From Paenibacillus sp. IHBB 10380 (GTDB lineage Bacteria > Bacillota > Bacilli > Paenibacillales > Paenibacillaceae), in the NCBI RefSeq assembly GCF_000949425.1, contig NZ_CP010976.1, positions 4,464,001 to 4,528,000 of the forward strand: a stretch of DNA of 64,000 bases. The letters run 5' to 3'. The notes under the pieces were generated by a model that was not told the DNA's origin, did no database searches, and worked only from the letters and a program-made list of their open reading frames with translations. Of the stretch, positions 47,817 to 57,040 are shown in pieces (within the stretch, counting starts at the first letter, position 1; each line of letters begins with the position of its first letter). A program made the translations under genes and the position numbers.

Positions 47817-49448
47817 TCAGATTAACCCGTTAATGACACCCTGTTCATCCAACGCAATATGCTCTGCAGCAGGAGACTTAGGAAGACCCGGCATCGTCAC
47901 GATATTCCCTGTATGTGCAACTACAAATCCTGCTCCAGCCGATAACGAGATGTCCCTAACATGAATCGTAAAGCCTTCCGGTGCACCCAGCAAACGCGGC
48001 TGATCCGAGAACGAATATGGCGTCTTTGCCATACATACGGGTAAGTTCCCATATCCAAGTCGATTAATCTCTGCAAGTCCTCGCTTAGCAGCTGCGGAGT
48101 AAGACACGCCTTCTCCACGATAAATCTCCCTAACCACCTTCTCAATCTTCAAAGAAATATCCATTTCTTCATCATAAAGCGGTGCAAAGCCCGTTATCTG
48201 GTCATTTAGAAGCTCAACTAAACTCTCTGCAAGCCTCCGTCCACCTTCACTACCTTCTGCCCATACATTCGAGACTTCTACTCGAGCCTCAAGCTGTTGA
48301 CAACGCTCCTTCACTAGCTCTATTTCTCTAGAGGTATCTTCTGCATATTGATTAATAGCAACCATCACAGGAACCCCGAATTTACTCAGGTTCTCAATAT
48401 GTCTCTCCATATTGGATAACCCTAACTTAAGTGCTTCATCGTCGACCATATCTAGATCTTGCTTCAGAACTCCACCGTTATATTTTAGCGCCTTTACGGT
48501 TACAACAAGTACAGTAGCCGCAGGAGTTAAATGAGCTTGGCGACATTTGATATCGAAAAATTTCTCCGCGCCTAAATCTGCACCAAAACCCGCTTCTGTC
48601 ACGACAATGCTAGCCATTTTCAGAGAAAGTTTAGTTCCAATCACACTACTACAACCGTGCGCAATATTAGCAAACGGTCCGCCATGCACCACGACTGGAG
48701 TTCCTTCTAGTGTCTGTACGAGATTGGGCTTAATGGCTTCCTTAAGAAGGACAACCATGGCTTCCACCGCCCCTAACTGAGACGCTATTACAGCCTCTCC
48801 CTCTTCGTTATAACCAATCAACATCTTACCAAGTCTATTCCTTAAGTCCGTCAAGTTCTCACTCAGACAAAGCACCGCCATAACCTCAGAAGCCGTCGTG
48901 ATCATGAAGCCTGTCTCACGTGTGACGCCATTGCCATCTCCAAGACCCGCCACAATTCTCCGCAGACTCCGGTCATTCATATCCATAACTCGTTTCCATA
49001 CGATACGCTCTGAATTCAGCCGCAGTGCATTCCCTTGAAATATATGGTTATCAATCATTGCTGATAGTAAATTATGAGCTGAGGTAATTGCATGGATGTC
49101 TCCTGTAAAATGAAGATTAATATCATCCGATGGAACAATTTGCGCTTTGCCACTTCCCGTTGCGCCACCCTTCATTCCGAAACACGGGCCTAGTGAAGGC
49201 TCTCTGAGAGCTGCGATTGTCGGTTCACCTATCGCATTCAAAGCCTGCGCAAGTCCAATCGTAGTTAACGTCTTGCCCTCGCCGGTAGGTGTAGGGTTCA
49301 TCGCCGTTACCAATACTAGCTTACCATCTGGTCGATCCTTGATCTCTTCCCAAAGAGATGGATTCAATTTACATTTAAATTTCCCGTATAACTCTAGATG
49401 TTCCTCCGCAATATCGAAAGATTGAGCAACTTCAACAATAGGTTTCAT
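47817..49448 (-). CDS. fhs: Formate-tetrahydrofolate ligase
   Basis: ATP-dependent synthesis of 10-formyl-THF from formate. 543 residues, slightly shorter than the usual 555. P-loop TAMNPTPTGEGKTLTTIGLAQAL, REPSLGPCFGMKGGATG, FTGDIHAITSAHNLLSAMIDNH and the C-terminal GNIVTMPGLPKSPAAEHI are all conserved. Works with GlyA in one-carbon supply and could consume formate handled by the 39.4-kb channel. GGAGG is 12 bases from the ATG, rather far. Confidence 0.96.
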   Translation of the reverse strand: MKPIVEVAQSFDIAEEHLELYGKFKCKLNPSLWEEIKDRPDGKLVLVTAMNPTPTGEGKTLTTIGLAQALNAIGEPTIAALREPSLGPCFGMKGGATGSGKAQIVPSDDINLHFTGDIHAITSAHNLLSAMIDNHIFQGNALRLNSERIVWKRVMDMNDRSLRRIVAGLGDGNGVTRETGFMITTASEVMAVLCLSENLTDLRNRLGKMLIGYNEEGEAVIASQLGAVEAMVVLLKEAIKPNLVQTLEGTPVVVHGGPFANIAHGCSSVIGTKLSLKMASIVVTEAGFGADLGAEKFFDIKCRQAHLTPAATVLVVTVKALKYNGGVLKQDLDMVDDEALKLGLSNMERHIENLSKFGVPVMVAINQYAEDTSREIELVKERCQQLEARVEVSNVWAEGSEGGRRLAESLVELLNDQITGFAPLYDEEMDISLKIEKVVREIYRGEGVSYSAAAKRGLAEINRLGYGNLPVCMAKTPYSFSDQPRLLGAPEGFTIHVRDISLSAGAGFVVAHTGNIVTMPGLPKSPAAEHIALDEQGVINGLI

Positions 49449-49539
49449 TCTAGCAAGTAACCTCCAATAGTTCTGTCTATGTCATTTCTTCATGAAATGA
49501 ACTCGAATAACCCTATTGTACCTGAAATAAGTGCAGGAT

Positions 49540-49581
49540 AACTATGAAATAATCGCTAACGTCACGATCCATTTCATAGTT
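49540..49581. repeat. Inverted repeat upstream of fhs
   Basis: Perfect 11-bp arms AACTATGAAAT and ATTTCATAGTT with a 20-nt loop, between fhs and the ABC permease gene. No T-run. It could be an operator, or a processing hairpin at the end of the ABC operon. Confidence 0.5.
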
Positions 49582-49645
49582 GTCTAGCAATAAAATTCAT
49601 AGCCTTATGTTCAAGCAATCTTTTAATAATTGGTTCGGTCCCTAA

Positions 49646-50443
49646 TTAAGTATGAATATCTCTCTTTTCAAAAGAAACTAAAGTAACTATCAAACAGATC
49701 GCTACGATGATAATAGGAATAAGCGTCACACGAATATAGTCATTTATACCTGCTAGCAATATGTGCTGTGAATTTGCAACATACATCCCGGAAAATTTCA
49801 TGATCTGAGTCATTAGTGTATTGTCAGAAACCATTCGTAAAAATGCATAAGAAGAGTCTTTAAGATAACCAAAGAGCATAAAATCACCGAATATTATGAG
49901 AAAAGTGATTACTACCGCTGAAGCAGTTTTCCTTACGAGCATCCCTACCATCATTACGATCGCAGAGTAAGCAGCCAAGTACAAAATGTTAAAGCCCAAT
50001 GCGCTGAAAACGGTTATCAAATCTCCGCTTAGGTTGTTATTTCCGATGTGAGAACCTGTAGTAAGAGTTGCTGCCATATACAACGCATAGAAAATTCCGA
50101 AAAATTGGAATACCCACCAAATGATTACTTTTATTTCCGTAAGATATTTCCCAATAATATACGATGACCTGCTCTGACCCGAAGCGATGATATTTTTTAC
50201 GGACCCATATTCAAATCCCTCTGTTGCGAAAAAACAGGCGTGTATAGGAATGATAAAATACAGGAAAAGGGACAAGGGTGTTGCCATGGTTAGCGGTTGC
50301 GCAGGGCTACTTATATCAAACCCAACCTGCGTTCCTATCCAGACAAGTAGCAAGATGCTTGCAAACAAAAACATGAAACAGATCCCTCTAAACATTGAAT
50401 CCTTTTTCAAATAGTAAGCTTCACCTTTTAGGAAATTTATCAT
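49646..50443 (-). CDS. ABC-2 type transporter permease
   Basis: 265-residue membrane protein with six helices (for instance GICFMFLFASILLLVWIG, LFLYFIIPIHACFFATEG, AVVITFLIIFGDFMLFGYL, VTLIPIIIVAICLIVTLVSF). It resembles permeases of lantibiotic/bacitracin-protection exporters. The start overlaps the ATPase gene by 23 bases. Divergently placed LytTR/GHKL system suggests signal-controlled peptide export or immunity. Substrate unknown. Confidence 0.82.
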   Translation of the reverse strand: MINFLKGEAYYLKKDSMFRGICFMFLFASILLLVWIGTQVGFDISSPAQPLTMATPLSLFLYFIIPIHACFFATEGFEYGSVKNIIASGQSRSSYIIGKYLTEIKVIIWWVFQFFGIFYALYMAATLTTGSHIGNNNLSGDLITVFSALGFNILYLAAYSAIVMMVGMLVRKTASAVVITFLIIFGDFMLFGYLKDSSYAFLRMVSDNTLMTQIMKFSGMYVANSQHILLAGINDYIRVTLIPIIIVAICLIVTLVSFEKRDIHT

Positions 50444-51365
50444 TAGTTGCTCCCCCCCCTATTAAATCCATGTAGTAGTTCTCAAGATTTGGAGTAGATA
50501 GGTTGATCCCTTCAATTTCGATTCCTTGCTTTAGAAGAACAGTCATCAGCTTTTCCAGATTCGTACTTTCTTTAGGGATTTGAATTTCACCGGCTTCAGT
50601 AATGTGAATTAACTCCATATTAAGTTCATTTTTTAATATTTGGACAGTTGCAGCCGAATCTGGCGTTCGAATGCATATCCGTGTTTCAGCTGATTCCAAA
50701 AGTTCATCGGCTGAAATCTCCTTGATTAACCGTCCTTTGTGAATAAACCCGAACTTTGTAGCCAGTAACTGCAACTCACTTAAAATATGACTGGATATTA
50801 AAATGGACACTCCCCTTTCATTTGCTAGATTCTCCAGAATCTTTCGCACTTCCACAATTCCTGAAGGATCAAGGCCATTGATAGGTTCGTCCAAAACCAA
50901 AAATTTCGGGTTGTTAAGAAGAGCGATAGCAAGTCCAAGGCGCTGCCGCATTCCAAGAGAATAATCCGATGTATTCTTTTTCCCAACGTCTGACAAAGAC
51001 ACTGCCTGCAATACATCTGCAATCCTGTTTTTATCCTCAATGCCATAAATACGACAATAGAATGTCAGATTTTCTTCTGCATTCAAATTCGGATAAAGGG
51101 CCGGCATTTCAATTAGAAACCCAACCTGTCGTCTGGCGCAATTGAGCTTATTTTTTTCACCTTTCCCCAAAAGGGATATTTTACCTGATGTCGGATGGAC
51201 CAAGCCGCCAATGATTTTCATGAGGGTGGTCTTCCCGGCCCCATTTTCTCCGATAAAACCATATATATCGCCAGGCTGGATAGTCATATTGATGTCCTGG
51301 AGTGCAAACGATGATCCGTATTGTTTTGTTAATCCCTTTGCTTCGAAAATAGTTGTATTCAACAT
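50421..51365 (-). CDS. ABC transporter ATPase (BcrA-like)
   Basis: 314-residue ATP-binding subunit. Walker A GFIGENGAGKTTLMKII, Q-loop LIEMPALYPNLNAEENL, signature YSLGMRQRLGLAIALL, Walker B FLVLDEPINGLDPSGI, H-loop SILISSHILSE. About 90 extra C-terminal residues after the nucleotide-binding domain, as in BcrA-type drug and lantibiotic exporters. Acts with the downstream overlapping permease. AGAGGAG precedes the ATG. Confidence 0.92.
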   Translation of the reverse strand: MLNTTIFEAKGLTKQYGSSFALQDINMTIQPGDIYGFIGENGAGKTTLMKIIGGLVHPTSGKISLLGKGEKNKLNCARRQVGFLIEMPALYPNLNAEENLTFYCRIYGIEDKNRIADVLQAVSLSDVGKKNTSDYSLGMRQRLGLAIALLNNPKFLVLDEPINGLDPSGIVEVRKILENLANERGVSILISSHILSELQLLATKFGFIHKGRLIKEISADELLESAETRICIRTPDSAATVQILKNELNMELIHITEAGEIQIPKESTNLEKLMTVLLKQGIEIEGINLSTPNLENYYMDLIGGGATNDKFPKR

Positions 51366-51669
51366 AGAACACTCCTCTTTTTACTTCTGTGTACCTTCTG
51401 TTGCTCACCGGTCAAACAAAACAATTCTATAGTTTGTCGACGGGTAATAATAGCATGCTTTTATTGACTCAACACGCAGATTGTTTAAATTAAGAAAGTT
51501 ATTGTACTTTTCAGGGATTGTCTTAGCGATTTCACTTCCTCTGAGCAGCAACGGCTGAAAGAGGTCCCCAGCGCCGTATGGCTTGAGTTTTCGTAAAAAT
51601 GTATAATATTATTACACGAGGGATAAATCCCCATAAATGAAGAGAGATAATTGTTGAAGGAGGGGTTAT
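51366..51669. promoter_or_regulatory. Divergent promoter region of the ABC and two-component genes
   Basis: A 304-bp gap. On the plus strand TATAAT at 51602-51607 is a good -10 for the response regulator. On the minus strand TTGAGT and TATTAC with a 17-bp spacer (about 51476 down to 51449) may drive the ABC genes. I saw no clear pair of LytTR-type direct repeats and no credible small peptide gene. Confidence 0.4.
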
Positions 51670-52407
51670 ATGATTCATATCGCTGTTTGTGATGATGACT
51701 TGCCAACAACCGATCTGGTTGAAAGGCTGATACTGGGAACTCAGAATAACTTTTCTGAAAAAATAGATATTTCCATTTTTTACTCAGGAGAAAGCTTCTC
51801 TAAAGCCATTCAGAGAAGTTGCCCATTTGATATTATTCTTATGGACATTGAAATGGAAGGCATGGATGGAATTAAAGCAGGGTATGTACTAAGGGCAAAT
51901 GATGAGAATGACATTGTGCAACTTATCTATATTTCCAGTCATGAAGAATACCATCTACAACTTTTCGATGTTCAGCCATCAGGGTTTATTAAAAAGCCCA
52001 TTGAGCCGCAAATATTTAAACATAAATTAATTTCTACCATTCAAAAAGTAATTCGCAAGCGACAGCAAGGCAAAAAGAACTTCCTGCCGGTACATCAAAA
52101 GGGAAAAGAAGTTCTAACTCCCTTCCGGGATATCGTGTATTTGGAGAGTAATATAAGAAGAGTTTTTCTTTACACAAAAAATGAAAAAATCGAATACTAC
52201 AGTACATTAAACGAGGAAGAGCAAAAACTTCCCGTCAGCGTCTTCATCAGAATACATCAGTCATATATAGTAAATTTTTACTTTATTAAAGAAATCAGTT
52301 ATAAGAAAGTAGTTCTCGTAACTGGCAAAGAACTACCAATCAGTGAAAAGAAAAGCGTCTCCGTCAGGAAAAATTATTTAAAATTCAGGGGGAATCTTGT
52401 TGGATAA
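51670..52407 (+). CDS. LytTR-family response regulator (AgrA/VirR-like)
   Basis: 245 residues: receiver domain (1-125) with acidic pocket DDD at 8-10, phospho-accepting Asp59 in FDIILMDIEMEGMDGI, and Lys of FIKKP; C-terminal LytTR DNA-binding domain (about 140-240) with FLPVHQKGKEVLTPFRDIVYLES and IRIHQSYIVNFYFIKE. GAAGGAGGGG precedes the ATG. Overlaps the kinase gene by 11 bases. Probably controls the divergent ABC transporter. Confidence 0.92.
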   Translation: MIHIAVCDDDLPTTDLVERLILGTQNNFSEKIDISIFYSGESFSKAIQRSCPFDIILMDIEMEGMDGIKAGYVLRANDENDIVQLIYISSHEEYHLQLFDVQPSGFIKKPIEPQIFKHKLISTIQKVIRKRQQGKKNFLPVHQKGKEVLTPFRDIVYLESNIRRVFLYTKNEKIEYYSTLNEEEQKLPVSVFIRIHQSYIVNFYFIKEISYKKVVLVTGKELPISEKKSVSVRKNYLKFRGNLVG

Positions 52408-53725
52408 TATATTCCTAGAAGAACTGTTTTATCTAGTAACACTCCCATTTCTATCGGTTATCATTCATTATTTTTTCAGCCATTGTTTCGTTTGCCGTGT
52501 TGAGAAGAAATTAAATCTTGTATTACTCTATTTCCTATATTTTGCGTGCAGCATTGCTCTACACTTTAGTCCGCTACCTGGCACAGTTCTGCTCACTCTG
52601 AATATAGGATTAATTGTACTGCTATCTTTTCTCTATAGGGGAAATCTTAAATGGAGGGTATGTGCCGCTCTTTTTATCGTAGCTCTTATCATTCTTAGCG
52701 ATGTAGCTATGTCGACAGCTTATTCGACAAAGGGATATATTATTAACCTCTTTCTGTCAAAACTTCTGATGTTAATATTGGTGTTAATATCAGTACGGAT
52801 AGCTAAAACATATGGCAATGGTAGTTTATCAGGGTGGTATTGGTTTTTCTTATTTTTCTGTCCATTGATAAGCATTATGGGTGTAACCCATTTATCCTCT
52901 AACTTATTCTTTCGGACTTATCCTGATTTATTTCCAATTATTTGCGTGGGTCTGCTTATTATAAACTTCTTAATTTTTGTTTTAAGCGATCGTGTCTTGT
53001 GTGTACAATCTGCGCAGAACAAAAGTCAGCTGCTGGAACAACAAAATGCTTACTATGTAAATCAATATCTTTTGACAAAAGAAATGCAGGAAGAATCCTT
53101 TAGGCTTCAACATGACTTTAAAAATATCCTTCTGGGATTGCGCGCAAAACTACATTCTGGAGAAGAAGAAACAACCAAAAATGAATTGAATAAATTACTT
53201 GGAAAAATTGAAAATCCAGCAGGAGTCTGTCATAGTGGAAATATTATTATTGATTCGATTATCAATTACAAACAACAGGTCGCCGAGAAGTATACAATCC
53301 TCTTCTATTTAGATTTAAACATTCCCCCGCGACTGGAACTTGATACAACAGTGATCAGCGTTATTCTGGGAAATGCATTGGATAATGCTATCGAAGCATG
53401 CAAAGAAAAAACGAATGTAGAGCGCTATATAAAAATACATATGCATTATCTTAATGATAGCTTGTTCCTGAGGATTCAAAATCCATTTGTAAATAAAATT
53501 CATACAAATCTTTATGGAGAAATCCGTTCTACGAAGTCTGATAAACAATCACATGGCTTAGGATTAAAAAATATCAAAAAAATAGTAGACGAATGTGATG
53601 GGTTGTTGGACATTTCTTATAGCAATAGTCTATTTCAGATCGAAATTGTTCTTTTTAAGATTCAATCCCAAAAATCAGTGCTTGACCCTTTAGCCCAGCA
53701 AACGGTGACGATTGCATCCAATTAA
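52397..53725 (+). CDS. GHKL sensor histidine kinase (AgrC-like)
   Basis: 442 residues. Six hydrophobic helices over residues 1-200, a short coiled linker, the phospho-accepting His239 in RLQHDFKNILLGL (HxxxN of the AgrC/HPK10 type), N-box GNALDNAIEACKEK and G-box SHGLGLKNIKKIV. Starts with TTG after AGGGGGG. Peptide-sensing AgrC-like kinases have this layout, but no AgrB or AgrD was found nearby. Codon use is AT-rich like the ABC genes. Confidence 0.9.
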   Translation: MLDNIFLEELFYLVTLPFLSVIIHYFFSHCFVCRVEKKLNLVLLYFLYFACSIALHFSPLPGTVLLTLNIGLIVLLSFLYRGNLKWRVCAALFIVALIILSDVAMSTAYSTKGYIINLFLSKLLMLILVLISVRIAKTYGNGSLSGWYWFFLFFCPLISIMGVTHLSSNLFFRTYPDLFPIICVGLLIINFLIFVLSDRVLCVQSAQNKSQLLEQQNAYYVNQYLLTKEMQEESFRLQHDFKNILLGLRAKLHSGEEETTKNELNKLLGKIENPAGVCHSGNIIIDSIINYKQQVAEKYTILFYLDLNIPPRLELDTTVISVILGNALDNAIEACKEKTNVERYIKIHMHYLNDSLFLRIQNPFVNKIHTNLYGEIRSTKSDKQSHGLGLKNIKKIVDECDGLLDISYSNSLFQIEIVLFKIQSQKSVLDPLAQQTVTIASN

Positions 53726-53833
53726 AATACCCGCTTTATAACCCGATTTCGTGTGAAATGATGGTGGAATTAATAAATATATGGCTGTTTCCGGTGTGCT
53801 TACGAGCCATAAAAGTTTTTGGAAAATCAAAGT

Positions 53834-53857
53834 AAGCCGTTCATATTAAACGGCTTT
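53834..53857. terminator. Hairpin between convergent genes
   Basis: AAGCCGTT/AACGGCTT with a 7-nt loop and a short TCT tail, between the kinase gene and the saccharopine-dehydrogenase-like gene. Confidence 0.5.
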
Positions 53858-53874
53858 CTAAATAATAGAGGGTA

Positions 53875-54999
53875 TCAAATGCGATCTTGACGTGACCAGC
53901 ACTCAACATCGTCGATCTCATAATATGGACTATCGTCTCCTTCACCTGTCAGAGTCAACCATACGTGCTCCTTGTCCATAGTCATCCCGAACAGCTGCTC
54001 CAAATGAAACACTCCTGTCGGCAGTTCAGTAGCGCTGTATACCGCCTCGGCAACAGCAGCAGCGGTCTTTGCCGTTATTTTCGATTCATTAGTTCCCTGT
54101 ATACAATATTCACCTATCATGTGACTCCCATCTTTGTACCCATATGCATCTACCTTCACAGCAAACCGTTCTGAGCCAAAGCGAAGCTTGCCAAAAGATT
54201 TCACTGCTATATTACGACCACGCTCTCCCCGCAGCAAGGTCATCAAGCCCATTTTTTGCAGTACAGCTATTGAAACCGTAGCTAAATGAGAATCGAAACA
54301 TAAGCGGGTCGAGACGGAAGGAATGCCAAGTGTGCGGGGAAGAGTGAATTGATCGGAAAAAGGAAACCGATATGCTGTATGTCGGCCTAAACGGCCTCCA
54401 AAATCCGTCTCCTTACCGTCTGTAAAGCTGTTGACGGGAACACTCAGATCTTTTTCCACGATATTAAAGGATGCGCTCAGGCTGTCTACGGTCCACTCGA
54501 TCGCTGCCTTGCCATGGCTGTCGCCAAGACCAAGCATAACCGATATATCCATGCTCTCCGTTTGATCCATCGCCAGCTTCGCCTGACCGGCCAACAGATT
54601 TGTCAGACCAGGCGCAAGACCTACACTTAGAACAGCTGTAGCCTTTTGTCCTGCTCCCGATCTGTCCAACGCTTCCAATTGCTTGAAGAAGGGACCGTTC
54701 GCGGAGACATCCACATAATGAGTTCCGCTCTCTAGGCAAGCTTTTACAAATGACGTATCTTGCTGATCTAGACACATCACAACAAGTTTAACCCGCTGCA
54801 ACAGATGCTTATTAACGGGCTCTCCAAGTGCCATACGTAGTGGCTTCACCTTCCCTCCAGTAGCGCTGCAGAGTTGCTCCGCTCGCTCCAGGCTCCTTCC
54901 CGCTGCGTATACGTCTCCTGGGTATTTATCACCTAATATTCTGCATATTTGCGCGCCAACATGACCGTATCCTCCGATCACAACGATATCTTGTTTCAT
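53875..54999 (-). CDS. Saccharopine dehydrogenase-like NADP-binding protein
   Basis: 374 residues. N-terminal Rossmann fold VVIGGYGHVGAQICRILGDK, then AAGRSLERAEQLC, CLDQQDTSFVKACLESGTHYVDVSA, and SVGLAPGLTNLLAGQA, the pattern of saccharopine dehydrogenase/homospermidine-synthase-like oxidoreductases, which join or cleave amino acids through imine chemistry. Translated with the upstream methyltransferase (TAATG overlap). Substrate unknown; an opine-like reductase is one possibility. Confidence 0.85.
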   Translation of the reverse strand: MKQDIVVIGGYGHVGAQICRILGDKYPGDVYAAGRSLERAEQLCSATGGKVKPLRMALGEPVNKHLLQRVKLVVMCLDQQDTSFVKACLESGTHYVDVSANGPFFKQLEALDRSGAGQKATAVLSVGLAPGLTNLLAGQAKLAMDQTESMDISVMLGLGDSHGKAAIEWTVDSLSASFNIVEKDLSVPVNSFTDGKETDFGGRLGRHTAYRFPFSDQFTLPRTLGIPSVSTRLCFDSHLATVSIAVLQKMGLMTLLRGERGRNIAVKSFGKLRFGSERFAVKVDAYGYKDGSHMIGEYCIQGTNESKITAKTAAAVAEAVYSATELPTGVFHLEQLFGMTMDKEHVWLTLTGEGDDSPYYEIDDVECWSRQDRI

Positions 55000-55727
55000 T
55001 AGCTTGTCACACTCCCGTTCTTAATCGCAAACCATCCGTCTATCAGATAAGACCCGAAATATCGTGTAACGTTAGAGAAACCTGCATCCCGCAAAAGAGC
55101 TTCCAGCTCTACAGCAGGGATGGGATGAGATGCTACACCAATGGAGCTTTCAAACCGTTCCCACTCCTCTGTAGGTATACCATTATCCAGCATATGGCTT
55201 CTCCATGCATTCATCTGTAATGACCACGATTCTTTCGTCACATCCCCATTGATTGCCGCAATAAATAGGGGGGCACCATCATGAAGACGATTGGCGATAT
55301 CTTGTAGTAGCTGCTTTTTCTGTTCTAGACCTTCAATAAAATGATGCACCAGCAGGCAGGTTCCAGCATCATAAAGCTTATCCAGTGCTAGCTCATGCAG
55401 CTCGCCATGAATAAGCGATACTTGATCTTTAAGCCCTGCGAATTCAATACGCCGCGAAGCGATATCCAGCATACGTTCTGAAGGATCAACCCCAGTAAAT
55501 TTCCAAGACTTGTGCTTTCCGCCAAGCGTAACGATCTCTTGTCCCCCGCCGGCCCCAACCACAAGCATATGGGCAGACAACTGCTCTCCCCACTGTGCCG
55601 TCAACAGATGGTCAAGCATATCGTATAGCAGATGGTATCCGGGTATTTTTAAAGCAATGGTTTCCTCGTATTTATTAACATCGGGATGATCCCAGTTTCT
55701 ATGGATAAAAGAATTTAAATCGCTCAT
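54999..55727 (-). CDS. Class I SAM-dependent methyltransferase
   Basis: 242 residues. SAM-binding MLVVGAGGGQEIVTLGGKHKSWKFTGVDPSERMLDIA, then AGTCLLVHHFI and a C-terminal half with LEALLRDAGFSNVTRYFGSYLIDGWFA. Small-molecule methyltransferase of the UbiE/YcgJ-like type; substrate unknown. Start: ATG 55727 eight bases after AGGAG; GTG 55736 overlaps the site. First gene of a two-gene operon behind a Fur-like box. Confidence 0.88.
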   Translation of the reverse strand: MSDLNSFIHRNWDHPDVNKYEETIALKIPGYHLLYDMLDHLLTAQWGEQLSAHMLVVGAGGGQEIVTLGGKHKSWKFTGVDPSERMLDIASRRIEFAGLKDQVSLIHGELHELALDKLYDAGTCLLVHHFIEGLEQKKQLLQDIANRLHDGAPLFIAAINGDVTKESWSLQMNAWRSHMLDNGIPTEEWERFESSIGVASHPIPAVELEALLRDAGFSNVTRYFGSYLIDGWFAIKNGSVTS

Positions 55728-55767
55728 TGTAACCACTCCTGTCTTGATGATATGGCTTACTGTTATA

Positions 55768-55791
55768 TAATAAGAATTATTCTCAATTATC
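55768..55791 (-). promoter_or_regulatory. Fur-like box upstream of the methyltransferase gene
   Basis: On the minus strand GATAATTGAGAATAATTCTT followed by ATTA. It contains TGAGAAT-A-ATTCTTA, a 7-1-7 Fur-type palindrome with about three mismatches to TGATAAT-N-ATTATCA, plus an overlapping TGATAAT half. It suggests iron-repressed expression. Confidence 0.5.
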
Positions 55792-55813
55792 AGGACAAAA
55801 CGTAGAATATACT

Positions 55814-55831
55814 ATCCCACATTTGTGGGAT
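55814..55831 (+). promoter_or_regulatory. Perfect 18-bp palindrome before the LuxR gene
   Basis: ATCCCACA-TT-TGTGGGAT, perfect 8-bp arms, 17 bases before the LuxR ATG. A likely operator, probably for autoregulation. Confidence 0.6.
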
Positions 55832-55848
55832 TTAGAAGGGATTCGGCG

Positions 55849-56937
55849 ATGAACGAGGGAATGAAGGCTATGAAACATCTGATGGGCACATTACAGGAGA
55901 CTCCAATGTCCTCCCAGCAATATAAAGAAACCGTTATAACAAAATTAAGAGAAGCGATACCCTTTGATGCGGCCTGTTGCACGACGGTAGATCCGAATAC
56001 ACTACTATCAACCGGAGCCATAACAGAACAAGGCGTTGAAGATATTCACTCTCAAATTTTTGAATATGAGTATTTACATGAGGATTTTAATCAATATGAG
56101 CAACTGGCACACGCGGTAGTTCCTGTGGCTTCATTGAGTGGAGCGACCGAGGGACAACTAGAGCGAAGCGAACGATACCGGGCAGTGCTTCAGCCTGCGG
56201 GTTTCGGAGATGAACTGAGGGTGGCACTCATGAGCGAAGGGGCATGCTGGGGATATTTGACCTTATTCCGCTTCCTCGATTCTCCTTTTTTCCAAGAGGA
56301 GGAATGCACCATTGTAGCAACCATCGCACCATTCATCGCCAGTACATTGCGAACCTTCACCTTAAGCCTGCCGGCAGAGGATATGCAAGGATTACAAGAA
56401 GAGGGAAATGGCATTATGGTGCTGTCTGATCAGCTTATTCCTTTGACCTTCAATGCTGTGGCGAAGCATTGGCTGACCATGCTGCGAGGATTGGAACAGC
56501 TCGATAGTGAGGCGCTACCCAGACCGGTTAGAGCGGTATGTTCGCGCGCGTTAGCTGAAGGAAACGATACGATTGGAAAACCGTCCAAGGCCAAAATATG
56601 TCTGCGCATAAAGGACGGAAATTACTTATCCATTGTAGCCAGCAGACTTGAAGGACCCACCGGCCTCACTCAATTAGCGGTTTCTTTCGAGCCTGCTAAG
56701 TCTTCCGACATTCTCCCTCTAATAGCCGAGGCCTATGCCTTGTCAGTGCGTGAGAAAGAAATCGTAGAACACATATCCAAAGGACTATCTACTAAGGAAT
56801 TAGCTCAAGTCCTGCATATTTCTGCCTATACGGTACAAGATCATCTGAAATCCATTTTCTTCAAAACAGGTGTCACTAGCCGAAGAGAGCTCATTTGGAA
56901 ATTGTTCTCTCGATACAGTCTTGACCGAAATGGATAA
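55849..56937 (+). CDS. LuxR-family regulator with GAF-like sensor region
   Basis: 362 residues. The N-terminal two thirds look like a GAF-type sensor fold (AIPFDAACCTTVDPNT, GACWGYLTLFRFLDSPFFQEEEC). The C-terminal HTH (about residues 295-350) is SVREKEIVEHISKGLSTKEL, LHISAYTVQDHLKSIFFKTG. Start: ATG 55849 eight bases after AGAAGGG; the longer GTG start lies within the palindrome. Divergent from the methyltransferase operon, which it may control. Confidence 0.88.
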   Translation: MNEGMKAMKHLMGTLQETPMSSQQYKETVITKLREAIPFDAACCTTVDPNTLLSTGAITEQGVEDIHSQIFEYEYLHEDFNQYEQLAHAVVPVASLSGATEGQLERSERYRAVLQPAGFGDELRVALMSEGACWGYLTLFRFLDSPFFQEEECTIVATIAPFIASTLRTFTLSLPAEDMQGLQEEGNGIMVLSDQLIPLTFNAVAKHWLTMLRGLEQLDSEALPRPVRAVCSRALAEGNDTIGKPSKAKICLRIKDGNYLSIVASRLEGPTGLTQLAVSFEPAKSSDILPLIAEAYALSVREKEIVEHISKGLSTKELAQVLHISAYTVQDHLKSIFFKTGVTSRRELIWKLFSRYSLDRNG

Positions 56938-56974
56938 AAAGCCCGCATCGTTAGAGATTCACGATTGCCGGCTA
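56938..56974 (-). terminator. Terminator of the gpx gene, overlapping the end of the LuxR gene
   Basis: AGCCGGCAATCGT/ACGATGCGGGCT (minus strand) followed by TTTTT. The plus-strand reading may also serve the LuxR gene. Confidence 0.55.
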
Positions 56975-57040
56975 CATTCCATGGTTACATGAGGTTAGGT
57001 ATATATATGTCATTAATTCACTATATAAGCTTGTATAAGA

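Noticed and set aside
53758..53835. 25-codon frame after the AgrC-like kinase, with one Cys, considered as a signal peptide precursor
   Set aside because: No ribosome site, no AgrB gene, and no AgrD-like pattern after the Cys; its stop overlaps the terminator hairpin.
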